A DNA stretch of 64,000 bases, from assembly GCA_013399875.1 (NCBI GenBank), contig VXAZ01008167.1, forward strand, positions 2,260,534-2,324,533. Direction: 5' to 3'. The position numbers and the translations under genes were made by a program. How positions within the stretch are numbered: the first letter of the stretch is position 1; each line of letters begins with the position of its first letter. This document shows positions 50,251 through 62,225 of this stretch, piece by piece. The notes under the pieces were generated by a model that saw only the letters and a program-made list of their open reading frames with translations, was not told the origin of the DNA and made no database searches. This DNA is from Gymnorhina tibicen (Eukaryota; Chordata; Aves; Passeriformes; Artamidae).

Positions 50251-53200
50251 ACATGCAGCAGCTTCTCTGGGAGCAGTTTTTTGTTTATGCAATACAAAAG
50301 AAAGCTTTCTGCAACTCCAGCCAAAGTTGTATTTTCAGTTATTATTGATGCTCTGTGGAGGATGTTTTGGTCCAATGCTTTCCAGCTTCTGGATTTTGAC
50401 ACCTCAAACTGCCTATGCAGAAACACCCCATAAACATAATTTCCAGTGCAAACTTCAATTTAAGATGAAAAAGACAAGTCAGTCAGTCTGGGCCACTTCA
50501 GTGCAGTAAAATTTCTAATGGACACCTCTTGCCCTTTATTCAATCCAGATTAAATGTCTCCAAGGAGCCACCCCCTTCCACTTCTCTTGCAAGATGTTTA
50601 TGTTAGCGTAAGAGAAGTGTTAGGAAACTCCTCATGACATCAGCCAACTTTCCTTCCAATGGCATTAAATCATCATTCTTCCAGCCAGAAGAGTCAATCA
50701 GCTGCCACACACAGAAACCATCTCTAGCCTGGGCCTCCAAGTGGTATTTCACTCTCAGGCACTACAAGTCATTTCAAAGACATACAGTACTGAATGTAGA
50801 GTCTATCACCTTAAAAACAACAGTAAGGGTACGAAAGATGATAAAGGCAACTGCTTTAAAACCAGAAAGAGCTCAGTTAGGATGGCCACATTACTTAAGC
50901 TCACATGTTCCAGTACTGCACCCCCACACTGTGTTTAATCACACCAGTGCAGATCAGGGGCCACATAGCTAGTTATGGGGACATCAGTTTTATACTGCAA
51001 CATCTCATCTCCCTCCACCCTGTGCTTGGACACATCTGATGTGCCCCTTCACATGATGGGCGTGTTTCCAGCCCATTGGATGAGCTGGATGTGTGCACAG
51101 ACTCCTTTCCCAAGCCTGGACACAGGCCCGTCATTTGGCCAATGTTCAAGCATCACTTTGACACAATAGGCACATGTGAAATCACGCAATGCAGGAATAT
51201 GGGGAGCCAGGATAAAATAAGCAGCTCAGTTGCTTCCTTGCCTGCATCCAAGGAAGAGATGGGTCAGGCCACAGATCAGGCCAGATACGTGTTCTTGCCA
51301 GACCAGCTCTGACTTGGGGTTATTGTAGACTCCAATGACCACAGAGGCCACCTCTGTTACCTGCAGCAGAAGCTCTCCCTGCTTCTGAGGATGGGGACAT
51401 CAGTGACACACCCTGAATGGCAAGGAAGGGGAGAATGCACAGAAACACTCCCCTGGAGACCTTGGGATCAACAGGAATTTGCCACCTCTAACGAGGGAAC
51501 CTCGTGGCAGGAACCAGGACAGGGCACAGCACTCCTATATCTCACTTCATCATCATGGTCACCAGGTGCTTGTAACTCCTCACCTCAACTACTGAACACC
51601 CCTGATCCCTGCAGAAACTGCAGGAGCAGTGTTGGCTCTGGGACAGGGCTCAAGCATGAGCAAGGAATGCAGGGCCCTGGGGCAGGAGCCTGCAGGGGGT
51701 AGCAGACTGCTGCAGTTCGAAACACACTGCTGAGGGGGAGAAGACAAATACACCTCCTGAATTTCTCCAACTCCTCTTGCACAAACTGAGGTCTCAGGAG
51801 CCATCCTAGGACCTGTCTTCAATAATTTCTAAGCAGCACATGGAAGACAACTGACAGCACCAACACACTTCCATATATAAGACAGGTTAAGATGAATGCT
51901 GTCAAAAGGAGGACAAAGGGTCTTGGGTGAAGCTGTGGCTGTGAAACACAGACATGACTGAGCAGGGCAACTGAGGAAAGCCTGCAAGTAAGCGTGGCCC
52001 TAGGAGCTTCAAAACTACTAACATACAAGGGCAACCTCAGGAAGCATGTTCATGACACCAAGTCCGTGTATCCTGTTACCAGCTGCACTCAAGCATTTGC
52101 TGGTAAAATAATTACAGCGGTGAATCTACATAATAAAACATCCAAGGGTTCAAGTGATTCAGCAGTGTCAGGTTTATCTGACATCTTTCTGCAGCATGCG
52201 GTATCCCTGTATATGTTCAGAAGATCAGAAAGAGCAGTGTTTAATCTGGCAGATCCCCTTGAGAAAGCTCAATTCTACCACTTGGCCAAGTCTTGTAATT
52301 TGTAACACACCTGCAGTAGCTTGATAACTTCACCACTGGCCCATAGAACCCCACAAAGGCCCACTTCTCACTGCTACAGCTGTGACAGAGTCCACAGCAT
52401 TGCACAGATGTAAGAGACCAGCTTATACCTGGCTAAATTTGCTCACCAGGTACAGCCCTTTGTTGTAACCTCGGCAGAAGAGGTAACCCTGTCCAGGCAC
52501 CTTTATCACAGTGATAAAACTGATGGATGAGACCAGCCTGAAAGGGTCATTAGCACAGGGGGAAGCAGATCACTGGCCAGATCCAGGGCACCAAGTTCGT
52601 TGCAATCATCCAGTTTTTAAATATCTTGTGTGATAGCAATTCATTACAAAATTCATATGCAAACTGAGACCATGAACTTTATACTGGGATTGCTTTAGTC
52701 CTTGCTCCACTTCCCCTGAGCTGCTACTATTGATCTGCCAGCAGGCATTATATTGGGCTTGGGAGAAGGGCTCAAAAAACTTTCCTTAGGCTGGTTAAGA
52801 GACCAAAAGGGCGAGAAAGAGCAAACAGCTTGGTAATTTAGAGCTAGTTTTCTGTTTTGATAAGAAAAGCTGCTTCACAGAGTTATTTCTCAAGATTTTG
52901 AGAAATAAGCAACACCATCACCACAGCCAAAAAAGGCACTCTCAAGGATGCCTCCTGCATCCAACACAGTTTGTGACCACATGTGTTTGCAGCACCAGAG
53001 AACAACACAGTGAACTTCCTACTGACACACTTGTGAAATGCCACAGCTAACTACAAACTCACAGCAACTGCCTTAAATACTCCTTGTTAGTTATTTCACA
53101 AGTCTAAGTCTTTGCAGGGACAGAAAGACAACACCAAACTTAAGAAACCCAAAGAACAGGAAGATGAGCAGCCTGCTAGTGAAGCAGCAGTCTGAAGAGT

Positions 53201-55247
53201 AATCACATCCCTGCTGCAAAAGACATGCTGGCATTGGCCTTGCAAGGAAGGAGAAAACAGCCGGAGGACAGTTCATCCAGAATGAGATGTTTGCACAGGA
53301 ATGCTCCAAGTCCACATGCAACGAGGTCATTTCAGGGTCCTCCTCTCCAGATCTGCTCCAACCATAATAAAACTACATGGAAATAGGCAGCGTTCCTGGC
53401 AAAGTGAAATCCTGATGTGGTTTATAAACAGAAAATATGGACAGGAAAGAACACTTTTTTAAGAGAGACATTTCCATAATTTAAAGTGAAATTTAAGGAA
53501 CCGAAATCAACATCACTCAAGCAGGCTGGTACTGAAGAACTGCAGAACCATTCCAGAGCTTGGGGGTAGCACACACTGTCAGCCATGCAGCCTCCTTACT
53601 GTCTGTGACACGCATCACGCACACCACTGTAGATGTTTCCCCCAGAGACCCATCTGTGCCTGGAATCTGAGGCTCACAAGAAAGAAGCAATAGTGTTTAC
53701 ACTCAGAGACACACCACCACAAGGAGGAGGCCTTCCACCCACAACAGCTACAGGCTGGTTACACCAGCTCACAGCACAGGGAGGGTGGCTAATTTGAGCA
53801 TAGCATTTATTTTAACCATTGAGTGCCACCCAGCCCAGCCCCGCAAAATTACAGGCTATCACACACAACAGGTTGGAGCCATCCAAACTGAAAATTTCCC
53901 CCCAAAACTTACACAGAGGCTGTTTAGTGGTCAATACTTAGTGCTGGGCCTGCCAGCTGCTCTCCTGTCCACCAGCACAGATAAAATGAAGTGGGCAAGA
54001 TTAAAGAGTGGTTTTGCAAGGAACAAGCACTAAAGCTTGAGCAGGAACACACAGCAGTTTCAGCTCAAAACTGCAAACAGCTGATGCCTGGTGCACTGGA
54101 AGAGCCTTTTTTCTTGGAAGGCTCTTGAGTGGGGAAGCTTGTGGAGCTGTGGGCCAGCCAACTCCAAGGCAAGCCAGCTCTAATCTCCCATCCCAGCTGT
54201 GTATGCAGCGAAACTGCAAAACACAAATGCCAGAGGAGAAAAAGGAAAGCTCCAATTATTCTCAGACCACAAGAACAACAATGTTTAAAAGCAAAGACGC
54301 CGCCACAACAGCACTCAGGCCTGATTTACTGTTTCAAGTGTTTTTCAATGAGATGAGAAGTGAAAAACCTGTCAGATACACAAGTTGTGCATAAAACCCA
54401 TTTTCTGTAAATTAGGTTTCCTTTAGAAAGCTTTACTTCCAAAAAATAACATTGGACAGGAGAATGATTTGCTCCTCCTGGGATTATTATTCAACTGTAT
54501 TTGGAGCAACAAGGCTAACACTAAATTACTATTTTTTCCTCAGGATGATGAACTGATGAGGATAGTTTCCCTTTCAGATCCCTGCAAAAGGGTCAGTTGT
54601 ATACAGTTTGTAACAATCACATGATTCTGGCGAAGATTTCTTTTTTCCTTTTAAAAACCCCAAACAAATCCAGTTTTGTCTTTTATCAGCTGGCTTCAAC
54701 TGTGATATTGCCAAAAGGACTAGAGTAGCATCATACCAAAGCAAGAATATTTTATTCCTGTGGCCAGCAAAGCACATGGGTTGGTTTCTCTGTGGCAGAG
54801 ACCTTGGCTAAGCATCTTTGGCAGGAAAGAAAAAATGTATTGCCCTGTCTAACAGAGATGGACATACAGGTACCCACAATATACACCCGAACCTCCTCCA
54901 TGATTTACCATTTTGCAGATCTCTTCTTTCCAAAACAAACAAACAAAAGATGAAAACATTTCTTGATGGTGCAGAAGGGGTATCCACAGGAAATCCAGCA
55001 TAGTCACACTGATACGTTCTACCTGGAGCCAGCATGCTATGCAAGTTACAAAACATTCCTTGTCCACCAAATAAAGCTGAAGGGAATCACACTTGCCTGC
55101 AGGTTTCAAGTCTCCTTTCCAGAACGTTGACAACTCATGTTAGACATAATCACAACAGTGCCACACACTTGAGGAGCACTAATGTTTGCTCATCAGGGCA
55201 AAACATGCCATTTGCCAGTTTTCTAGTCATTCTCAATTCTTGTTTTC

Positions 55248-56045
55248 ACAGAATACCACAATGGCTAAGGCTTGGAGGGACCACAGTGGGTCATCTGGTC
55301 CAACCTCCCTGGTCAAGCAGGGTCAACCCAGAGCACATGGCACAGGATCGTGTCGAGACAGTTCTTGGATACCTCCAGTGAGGGAGACTCCACACCCTCT
55401 CTGGGCAATCTGTTCCAGTGCTTGGTCACTGCACAGTAAAGAAGTTCTTTCTCATGCTCAGGTGGAACTTCCTGTGCATCAGTTTCTGCCCATTTCCTCT
55501 TGTCCTATTGCTGGGCACCACTGAGCAGAGCCTGGTCCATCCTCTGACACCTCCCAGTAGATTCTGACAGACATTGATGAGGTCCCCTCTCTGTCACCTC
55601 TTTTAGAGGCTGAACAGGCCCAGCTCCCTCAGCCTTTCCTCGTAAGAGAGATTCTCCAGTCCCTACGCTGGACTCATTCCAGGAGCACCATGTCTGCCTT
55701 GTCCTGAGGAGACCAGAACTGGAGACAGCACTCCAGGTGAGGCCTTGCCAGGGCAGAGTAGAGGGGCAAGATCACCTCCCTGAGCTGCTGGCAATGCTCT
55801 TCCTGATGCAGCCCAGGACACCACTGGCCTTCTTGGCCCCCAGGGCACTGCTGGCTCATGGACAGCTGTCCTCCCCCAGGTCCTTTTCCAAAAGAGAAAG
55901 AGCTGCTTTCCAGCAGGTCAGCCCCCAGCCTGTGCTGGTGCCCAGGGTTATTCCCCCCCAGGTGCAGGACCCTGCATTTGCCTTTGCTGAATTTTAGACA
56001 GTTCCTCTCTGCCCATCTCTCCAACCTGCCGAGGTCCTTCAGAAG
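55248..56045 (-). mobile_element. CR1 LINE fragment, about 800 bp, minus orientation
   Basis: The plus strand starts with a degenerate CR1 3' end (CAGAATACCACAATGGCTAAG, corresponding to the usual tail) and the block GGTCATCTGGTCCAACCTCC. It continues through the 3' UTR and into ORF2. On the minus strand a frame (about 55674-56024) reads WAERNCLKFSKGKCRVLHLG near its start and REVILPLYSALARPHLECC near its end, which is the known C-terminal part of CR1 ORF2. The middle is shifted out of frame. The element is 5'-truncated and lies about 450 bases beyond the predicted CYRIB poly(A) site, in the same orientation as the gene. Confidence 0.95.
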
Positions 56046-56504
56046 GGTTCTATGTTTTCCTCTTCAATCCTTTCCCTCCCAAAAGAGCTTTAATTTCTTC
56101 ACCAACCTATGTAAAACTTGTTGCTATAAACTGTTACCCAAAGAAGAAACATTATTTAGTATACTATGATTATTCAGATTTTACCCAGTACAAATACCTA
56201 GATCCGTAAGAGTACACACCAGTACAGAGCGAGGGAAGTTCATCTCCTTGGTATGGAAAGAGCCTGATCTGAAATGTCATTTCTGATGGCTGTATTGAGG
56301 AGGCAGCATGGGTAGCCCAGATGCAGGTTCTTCAGCAATGTCCACTGGGATCCATATGAATTGCACCAAGTTCCTCACCACAAACCCTGAGTAATAATTC
56401 TGGGGACAGGGAAGCAGCACAGAGCAGAGAGCAAGAACCCTAAAACACACTAGGCTTAAATCAGTGGATTAGGCAACTGGTTACTGGTAATGAAACAGCA
56501 GAGT
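56046..56504. other. Spacer between CR1 and the CYRIB 3' end
   Basis: Unique sequence of about 460 bases. It may include an unused or extended CYRIB 3' UTR. No repeat was seen. Confidence 0.6.
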
Positions 56505-56527
56505 TTTCACTATATAAAATTTATAAA

Positions 56528-56533
56528 TTTATT
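56528..56533 (-). terminator. Polyadenylation signal AATAAA, distal
   Basis: A canonical AATAAA on the minus strand about 800 bases after the CYRIB stop codon, with a GT-rich downstream element (TAGTGTGTTTTAGG around 56445-56460). Confidence 0.6.
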
Positions 56534-56617
56534 TTTTTGTAAAAATCCAAAGAGCACGAAGACATCTCACTCAAAATACTGGTAAATCAAACCACACTTA
56601 GAAAAATGAAAGCTGAT

Positions 56618-56623
56618 TTTATT
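56618..56623 (-). terminator. Polyadenylation signal AATAAA, proximal
   Basis: A canonical AATAAA on the minus strand about 705 bases after the CYRIB stop codon. It may serve as an alternative cleavage signal; which one is used cannot be told from sequence. Confidence 0.45.
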
Positions 56624-57327
56624 ATCTTATCCACAGCCAATCATTTGACATGAACATGCATACGTAATTTTGCTACGCACACACCACAGTTTAACGTTAG
56701 TTATTAAAGGTTAAACATACAACATACATCCTTACAAAAATGAGTCAAAATGCAAACGTAACTTTTAAACAAAACAGTTTTTACTCATTTAAAAAAACTT
56801 TTGTGTTGGGTACCATTTTGTACAAACACAGTTAATTTAAACAAATCTGCTTTTAGTTTCCTCATGGTTGCACATGAAAATAAGCTGCAATAGAAAATGA
56901 AGTCATCAAGGGATTTTTAAATAGCAGAAGTAGGCAGTCTTGCCATGCAGAAGAAGCAATATTAAATATTAGTTTTTCAAAAAAAGAAAAAAACCACAAG
57001 TTTAAAAATATTTAGTTCAAGTCACAAATCTTTCCCCAGTACAGAGAAATCCAAATGCAACGCATAATTAGCTGCCACTTAGGATGGCTATTCTGAAAAG
57101 TAGAAATACTTTCCAGAATTGATAATTTTCATTGATTTGGCACAGAAAAGAAGTCTGAGCTTACTTAGGTACAAGAAAGTGATTAAAAAAAAAGGTAAAC
57201 AGGAAGAGAGAAAATAAAAAGCAAGAATGAACGAGATAGTAGTTGCAATCACTAAAAAAAAAAAAAATCTGTGCATCTCAGTCATTGCAGAATACTGTCT
57301 ACAGCAGGTGCGAATTCCAGGTAATTG

Positions 57328-57391
57328 TTATTGCAACATGGATTTAATTTGCTTGGAGGTAGTCTCATCATTCAAATGCTTTGTTGTGTAC
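57328..57391 (-). CDS. CYRIB: CYRIB last coding exon encoding residues 304-324 and stop
   Basis: One base completes Arg304, then the frame reads [20 protein letters not shown] and stops at TAA (57328-57330). This is the exact C-terminal end expected of CYRIB, where IKSMLQ contrasts with IRAMLQ in CYRIA. The acceptor is GTGTTTAG. The exon continues as 3' UTR to the left. The preceding intron is 2,438 bases (57392-59829). Confidence 0.98.
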
Positions 57392-58694
57392 CTAAACACA
57401 GAAATAAAGTCAAGATGAGCATGAATGCTATTGCGCTTTAGCTTACAAATGTGTCATTTCTTTGTTTATGGCTCAACCTGACTATACCAGAGCAAAACCC
57501 TCAGCCATGGATCATCACCCACTCCATGGTCACTGAGAACACAAATCACACATTCTGATCAGAAAATGCTGTTATCAATCAGAATTATAACCCAGCAGCC
57601 TTGCACCAAGGGGAGCTCAAGATACACCTCAGCTGGACATTGGCTCTCACAGCAAACCCACAGTACCACTTGTGACAGGTAATAATCCATCAGACTAACT
57701 CTGAGGGCTCTGCCCACAGGAAACATCTTCAAATAAAACAGCTTCAGAAACTCTTCTTCAAAACTTCCAACGACCAAACCTTTCTAAGATCCCTCAAAGA
57801 CAATGGATTTAACCACTTTTCAGCTTATTTTCCTGCTTAGTTAAGTGACTGTGCTGCTAAAACTACAGAGCACGCATGTGCTTATTTCAGCTCCTTCTCC
57901 TTTCAAAATTCTTTAGGACAATAGCACATTTTTAAATCACTATAAAAAACTTAGCTATCTCTATTTTTAAAAGATATCCTCATTGCAGGCTTTTTGTATG
58001 ATTAATTTCCCTGATCTTCCTTCCTAACTAATCTAAAAGCAAATAAAACTTATTTCATATTTTAAATTTAACATGTTAAATTAGCACTTTCATTGTTATC
58101 CACAACTGCAGTACTATTTCACTTGTTCGCTTGGTAAATATATAATGACTTTTTAGTTTGGAAGTTAAGAACACTGTAGATTTCAGCACTTTTTGGTAAT
58201 TTATACTTTCAACAAACATGCAGCCTAATGTCTTCTGAAATACTGAGAAGTTATTGCACTAGGTATTCCGCCCATGTGAAAAAGATGAACATGATTACAA
58301 TACTCAGATGAAGTTGAAATTACAAAGAGCTGATCTCCCTTCAAAATCCATATCATCCTTCCATTTGCTTTTGAAACATATTATCTGTCTCTTGGGAAAA
58401 CAAGAGAACTTCTCACTCCTCCAGAATCAAAGACTTGGATTTCGACTTAAATTTGTCATGACGACATCTTGAACCTGTTTTCATCGCACAAGCACACAGC
58501 AGCTCACCTCTGCATCTCTTCCTAACAATTCCAAATGGGGTTTAGAAAAGTTTTAAATATCCTACCCAGATGAGCAAACAAATGTACAAAACCAGCTGTT
58601 TTGTTTATTGCTATTACACTATTACAGCATCCATGCATGGAAAGGGTTGGAGCAGGGAAAGGACAGTTTGAGAGCAGGGACTGGATTTACACTG

Positions 58695-58729
58695 ATAACC
58701 ACGAAGTTAATTGTGGTTATGTAATTAAC
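58695..58729. repeat. Overlapping inverted repeats in CYRIB intron
   Basis: ATAACCAC (58695-58702) pairs with GTGGTTAT (58713-58720). GTTAATT (58706-58712) pairs with AATTAAC (58723-58729). The two stems are mutually exclusive because the arms interleave. Confidence 0.7.
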
Positions 58730-58786
58730 CAAAACTTAATGTCACTGCTCAGTGCAGTGAGAACCTGAACTACACCTTCCATGTAC

Positions 58787-58815
58787 TTTCCCATCATTTC
58801 AACAATGATGGGAAA
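58787..58815. repeat. Perfect 12-bp inverted repeat, 5-bp loop
   Basis: TTTCCCATCATT (58787-58798) and its exact reverse complement (58804-58815) flank the loop TCAAC. It lies in the last CYRIB intron and would form a stable hairpin in DNA or pre-mRNA. Confidence 0.8.
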
Positions 58816-59829
58816 AAATGGGGTATTAGTAAAGACTGGTGATCATTTCAGCTGCAATAAAAATAAACTAGTCAGAAAATAAATGATAATGCAGCATTTT
58901 ACCTCTGGAAGCCTGTGTTTCTACTGATCATCATCTCAAAGACTGATCACATACATGAAGTTCAGAAATGAACATGATTTTAGCATGGAAATAATCACAA
59001 AGTTTCATATTAGGCATGGAAGTTTTTTTACTTTAACTAATAATCTGAAACAACTTTGCAAAAGAAGCCACCTACAATACCGTATTATTTCACTCCTTGC
59101 CACATCATAACACAAAAATAAAAAGTGGGCCAATGAAATTAAAGCAGCTTCACTACAGATAAGGAAAAGAAATCACAACTGGACACTTTCAGACAAGACA
59201 AACTAAAGCTTCCACATTCCAAGCAAGTGCATGAGTAACAACACCCAGTTATAGTTATTTGTTACCAAAGGAATGATACTTTTCCAAGTAAGGACAAGAA
59301 CGAGGACTCCATCTGCCTATCACATTTTGGCACTTTTTGCCACTCCTCCAATGCTGGACACCCACAGAAAGAACATGTTACTGACTATAGATACAGCTTT
59401 ATGACCCAAATTAGCAGGTTTTAGATTAATATACTGCATTATTAATTTTTCTTTACTTCTCCAATTAATGTAGCAAATTCTTGTCTGATCTATTTTACAG
59501 CAAAACACATAGACTTGTGCCTTAAGTACTTTCTGAAAAGGAACAATTTCTAGTTACTTATCATGCCATACTGACTCATCCTTAACCTGCATGCATGCAA
59601 AAAGTTATCTTAGAATGAACAACTGCAAATTCACAACCCTGTTTAAAACCCAGAGGCTTCTTCATGCATCCTTGTCTCAAGACACGCTGGAAGAAAAGCC
59701 TGCAATAATCAAATTCACCTTTCCCTGTAAGAGTCACTGAATACTTTGCTGTAAAGAAAATGCCCTGGACAATTCATGAAAACTCACATCAAATCATTAA
59801 AAAAAACCCCAAGAAACAAAAAGGAGTAC

Positions 59830-59900
59830 CTGAGAGCATTTAGAAGGCCTTCTACACTGTTAGGAGGCTGGTCTTTAAGAACTTTGATGCATCCTTTCAT
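59830..59900 (-). CDS. CYRIB: CYRIB coding exon encoding residues 281-304 (start of codon 304)
   Basis: The exon is 71 bases, 23 codons plus two bases of a split arginine codon. It encodes [20 protein letters not shown] followed by NAL. The acceptor is CTCCTAG and the donor AG|GTACTC, which is weaker than consensus at positions +4 to +6. [10 protein letters not shown] is the CYRIB version of a segment that reads differently in CYRIA. A CR1 copy lies in the intron upstream of it in transcript order. Confidence 0.97.
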
Positions 59901-60107
59901 CTAGGAGTTAAAAAAATTACAGTTTTTTTCCATGCTAATACCTTCTGAGTTTACAGGAAGGTTTTGTATTCAGTTTGTCAAAGGTCAAAAATAAGTATTT
60001 TAAAATAGCAGCGGTGTAAAGACATTTTCTGGGTATTAGAATGGAGTTAAGCTTTCAGTATTACATTTTCCTATGACAGACTGGCTTAGCTACTTAAAAA
60101 GCTGCAT

Positions 60108-60853
60108 CAGTGCACCCCCAGCAACTTTGCTGGTGACACCAAGCTGTGTGGTGTGACTGACACTCTGGAGGGAATGGATGGCATCCAGAGGAACCTGGAC
60201 AGGCTGGAGAGGTGGGATGCGAGAACCTCAGGAGGCTCAACAAGTCCAAGTGCGAGGTCCTGCACCTGGGTCAGGGCATCCCAAGCACAAATACTGGCTG
60301 GGTGGAGAATGCATTGGGAGCAGCCCCGAGAAGGATGAAAGCCAAATGTGTCCTGGGCTGCAGCAAAAGAAATGTGGCCAGCAGGGTGAGGGAGGTGATT
60401 GTCCACCTCTGCACTGCTCTTTTAAGACCCCACCTGGACCCAGTTCTGGTGTCCCCAGCAGAAGAGTGACATGGACCTGCCAGAGCGAGTCCAGAGGAGG
60501 GTCATGAAGATAATCAGAGGGCTGGAGCACCTCTGCTGTGAGGAAAGGCTGAGAAAACTGGGGCTGTTCAGCCTGGAGAAGAGAAGGCTCTGGGGAGACC
60601 TCAGAGCACCTTCCAGTACATAAAGGGGGCTACAAGAGAGCTGGAAAGAGACATTTTACAAGGGCATGGAGTGGTAAGATGAGGGAGAATGACTTTGAAC
60701 CTTGTGGCTGCCACATCCCTGGAAGTGTTTAAGGCCAGGTTGGACAGGGCCTTAATCAACCTGGTCTAGTGGAAGGTGTCCCTGCCCACGGCAGAGGGGC
60801 TGGAACTGGATGATGATCTTTATGGTCCCTTTCAACCCAAACCATTCTATGAT
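60108..60853 (+). mobile_element. CR1 LINE fragment inside CYRIB intron (antisense to gene)
   Basis: The copy begins in the reverse-transcriptase region, with sequence corresponding to the CR1 GCACCCTCAGCAAGTTTGCTG-like stretch. It runs through the ORF2 C-terminal segment (NKSKCEVLHLGQG-type frame around 60237-60290) and the 3' UTR block CTGTTCAGCCTGGAGAAGAG, and ends at CCATTCTATGATA, a short form of the avian CR1 tail. It is 5'-truncated and its frame is broken by indels and stops. It lies in the intron between the exons at 59830-59900 and 61244-61370, in the opposite orientation to CYRIB transcription. Confidence 0.93.
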
Positions 60854-61243
60854 AACTTTAGACAAAGCAACTTTCATGTAAAACTCTGCTTTATCAATGT
60901 TTAAAAAAATGGAACCATGAGCAAAAATAAATATTTACCATAAAACCACAAAGAATTATTACATTCAGCCATTACGTTTCTGATCTAGATCTTTTAACAC
61001 AAGCACCATTTATAAGTATTTCTAGACCCTACCTGAATTACATAAAACCAGATTTTTCACGACCCACTTACATGTCCAAAGGCCTAGTTTCTATTTCTCG
61101 CTACTTAAATATATACTTTTGCTCACAGCTACCCGTTTAGCACCAACCCAGTGTATACACCTGCTATTAGAACCTGGAAGACAGAAAAGGAGCCTACACA
61201 GAATTTAAATACTCAGGAGATTATTTAACAACAGCAAACTTAC

Positions 61244-61370
61244 ATCAATTTTTGAAGTTTTGGCAAAAGCGCCCACCGGATGCACGTGGTCATAGAGTAT
61301 GATGACACCCACCATTACCCTCAGACAGAATGATACTGTTTCCTCATTTGTAAACCTGCTTCTATATTCA
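61244..61370 (-). CDS. CYRIB: CYRIB coding exon encoding residues 238-280
   Basis: The exon is 127 bases: one base that completes Pro238, then 42 codons. It encodes [19 protein letters not shown], followed by the very conserved hydrophobic stretch [16 protein letters not shown] and AKTSKID. The acceptor is TTACAG and the donor GTAAGT. The [10 protein letters not shown] and FAKTSKID variants fit CYRIB rather than CYRIA. This is the strongest protein match in the window. Confidence 0.98.
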
Positions 61371-61479
61371 CTGTAATTCAAAACCACAGGTTATTATCTA
61401 TGAAACACAAGATAACCGTATGTACTAGTAACACCCAAAATAAGATTAAAGACAAAAATTCTACTATAAATACTCAGAG

Positions 61480-61529
61480 AAAAAACAAACAAACCAACAA
61501 ACAAACACAACCAAATCCAACAAACAAAC
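61480..61529. repeat. (CAAA)n-like simple repeat
   Basis: Imperfect AAAC/CAAA units in a CYRIB intron, interrupted by CCAAC variants. Confidence 0.75.
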
Positions 61530-62084
61530 TTTTGATCAAGAGTTTTCTTTACTCCTTTTAATAATCTGCCAAAAGCCAGATGACTGTTTAGAAAGTTACC
61601 TGAAGATTAATAAAAATTCTCAAACCTAAAACAGGATCCTGCTGCTACACCATTTGCATTTTTTCAGAGAAGAAAAAGATTAAAACAATACATACTAACT
61701 TTGTCTCCAATGCTTCCTACACTTTTCCCTGCCACCTTCTAATACACATCCAAATTTCTGACTTAGATAAAAAAAGGCAGGTTAATGGACAACATTTAAC
61801 TACTTTTTAAAATGGAACAGTCCCTTCCTAAGAAGAGTAAGAATATAAATGCTTGGAGCTCTTAATGTACTCCAAAACAAATGTCCTGTGGCATTTGGAC
61901 AGAAAGTTATTTAAAAAGACATAGCTCATGCCCAAATAATTTTACCAATAGAAAACTATCTAGAATACAGAAGAAAAAGATTAAAAAAAAAAAAAATCAA
62001 AGTTTAGTCTGACTTTGGTCATACTCCCAGTGCCTCTCAAATGTACAGTAGACAACTGACTGCCTTCATGCCTAGAAGTTGTCT

Positions 62085-62225
62085 CTTAATTCCCCTGAGA
62101 GGAGCACTGTCATTTTGTTAGAGCCATTAACCGGGCCAGCCCACAAGGACGTACCATCGCCTGCATTGCCCATAGCCCCTCTTTCAGGAGGCCCTAGGCA
62201 ATCATGCTCAAATAGTCTATTTCTC
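62085..62225. promoter_or_regulatory. Candidate intronic conserved element in CYRIB
   Basis: This GC-richer block sits in the intron between the exons at 61244-61370 and 62515-62594. It keeps CpGs (AACCGGGCC, GGACGTACCATCGCC) and on the minus strand contains GCGATG|GTACGT, a donor-like site. No frame joins it to the neighbouring exons in a way that matches CYRIB. Confidence 0.25.

Larger units (their letters stand above)
47415..55247. other. Intergenic, mostly unique sequence
   Basis: Contains the CpG-rich patch at 48.7 kb and the regulatory candidate at 49.8-50.25 kb. From 50.3 to 55.2 kb I see nothing identifiable. Confidence 0.65.
56505..57327 (-). other. CYRIB: CYRIB 3' untranslated region (probable extent)
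   Basis: Immediately after the TAA stop the minus strand is AT-rich and repeat-free, with U-runs in the mRNA sense (a T13-14 run at about 57254-57267) and several ATTTA-type AU-rich elements. Two AATAAA signals occur, at 56618-56623 and 56528-56533. The second is followed about 20-40 bases later in transcript order by a GT-rich stretch, as expected downstream of a cleavage site. The left boundary near 56505 is therefore a prediction. Longer alternative 3' ends reaching toward the CR1 at 55.2-56.0 kb cannot be ruled out. Confidence 0.7.
57392..59829 (-). other. CYRIB: CYRIB last intron
   Basis: The intron is 2.4 kb, AT-rich and has no recognisable interspersed repeat. It holds two clear inverted repeats near 58.70 and 58.80 kb, described separately. 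Nothing else identifiable is seen in it. Confidence 0.9.

Noticed and set aside
60107..60530. Overlapping 85-109 codon frames near 60.2-60.5 kb as a small gene
   Set aside because: All lie inside the CR1 copy and match pieces of its ORF2 in different frames.
61205..61387. Stand-alone 60-codon minus-strand protein
   Set aside because: Its core is the CYRIB exon at 61244-61370; the extra residues at both ends are intronic read-through.
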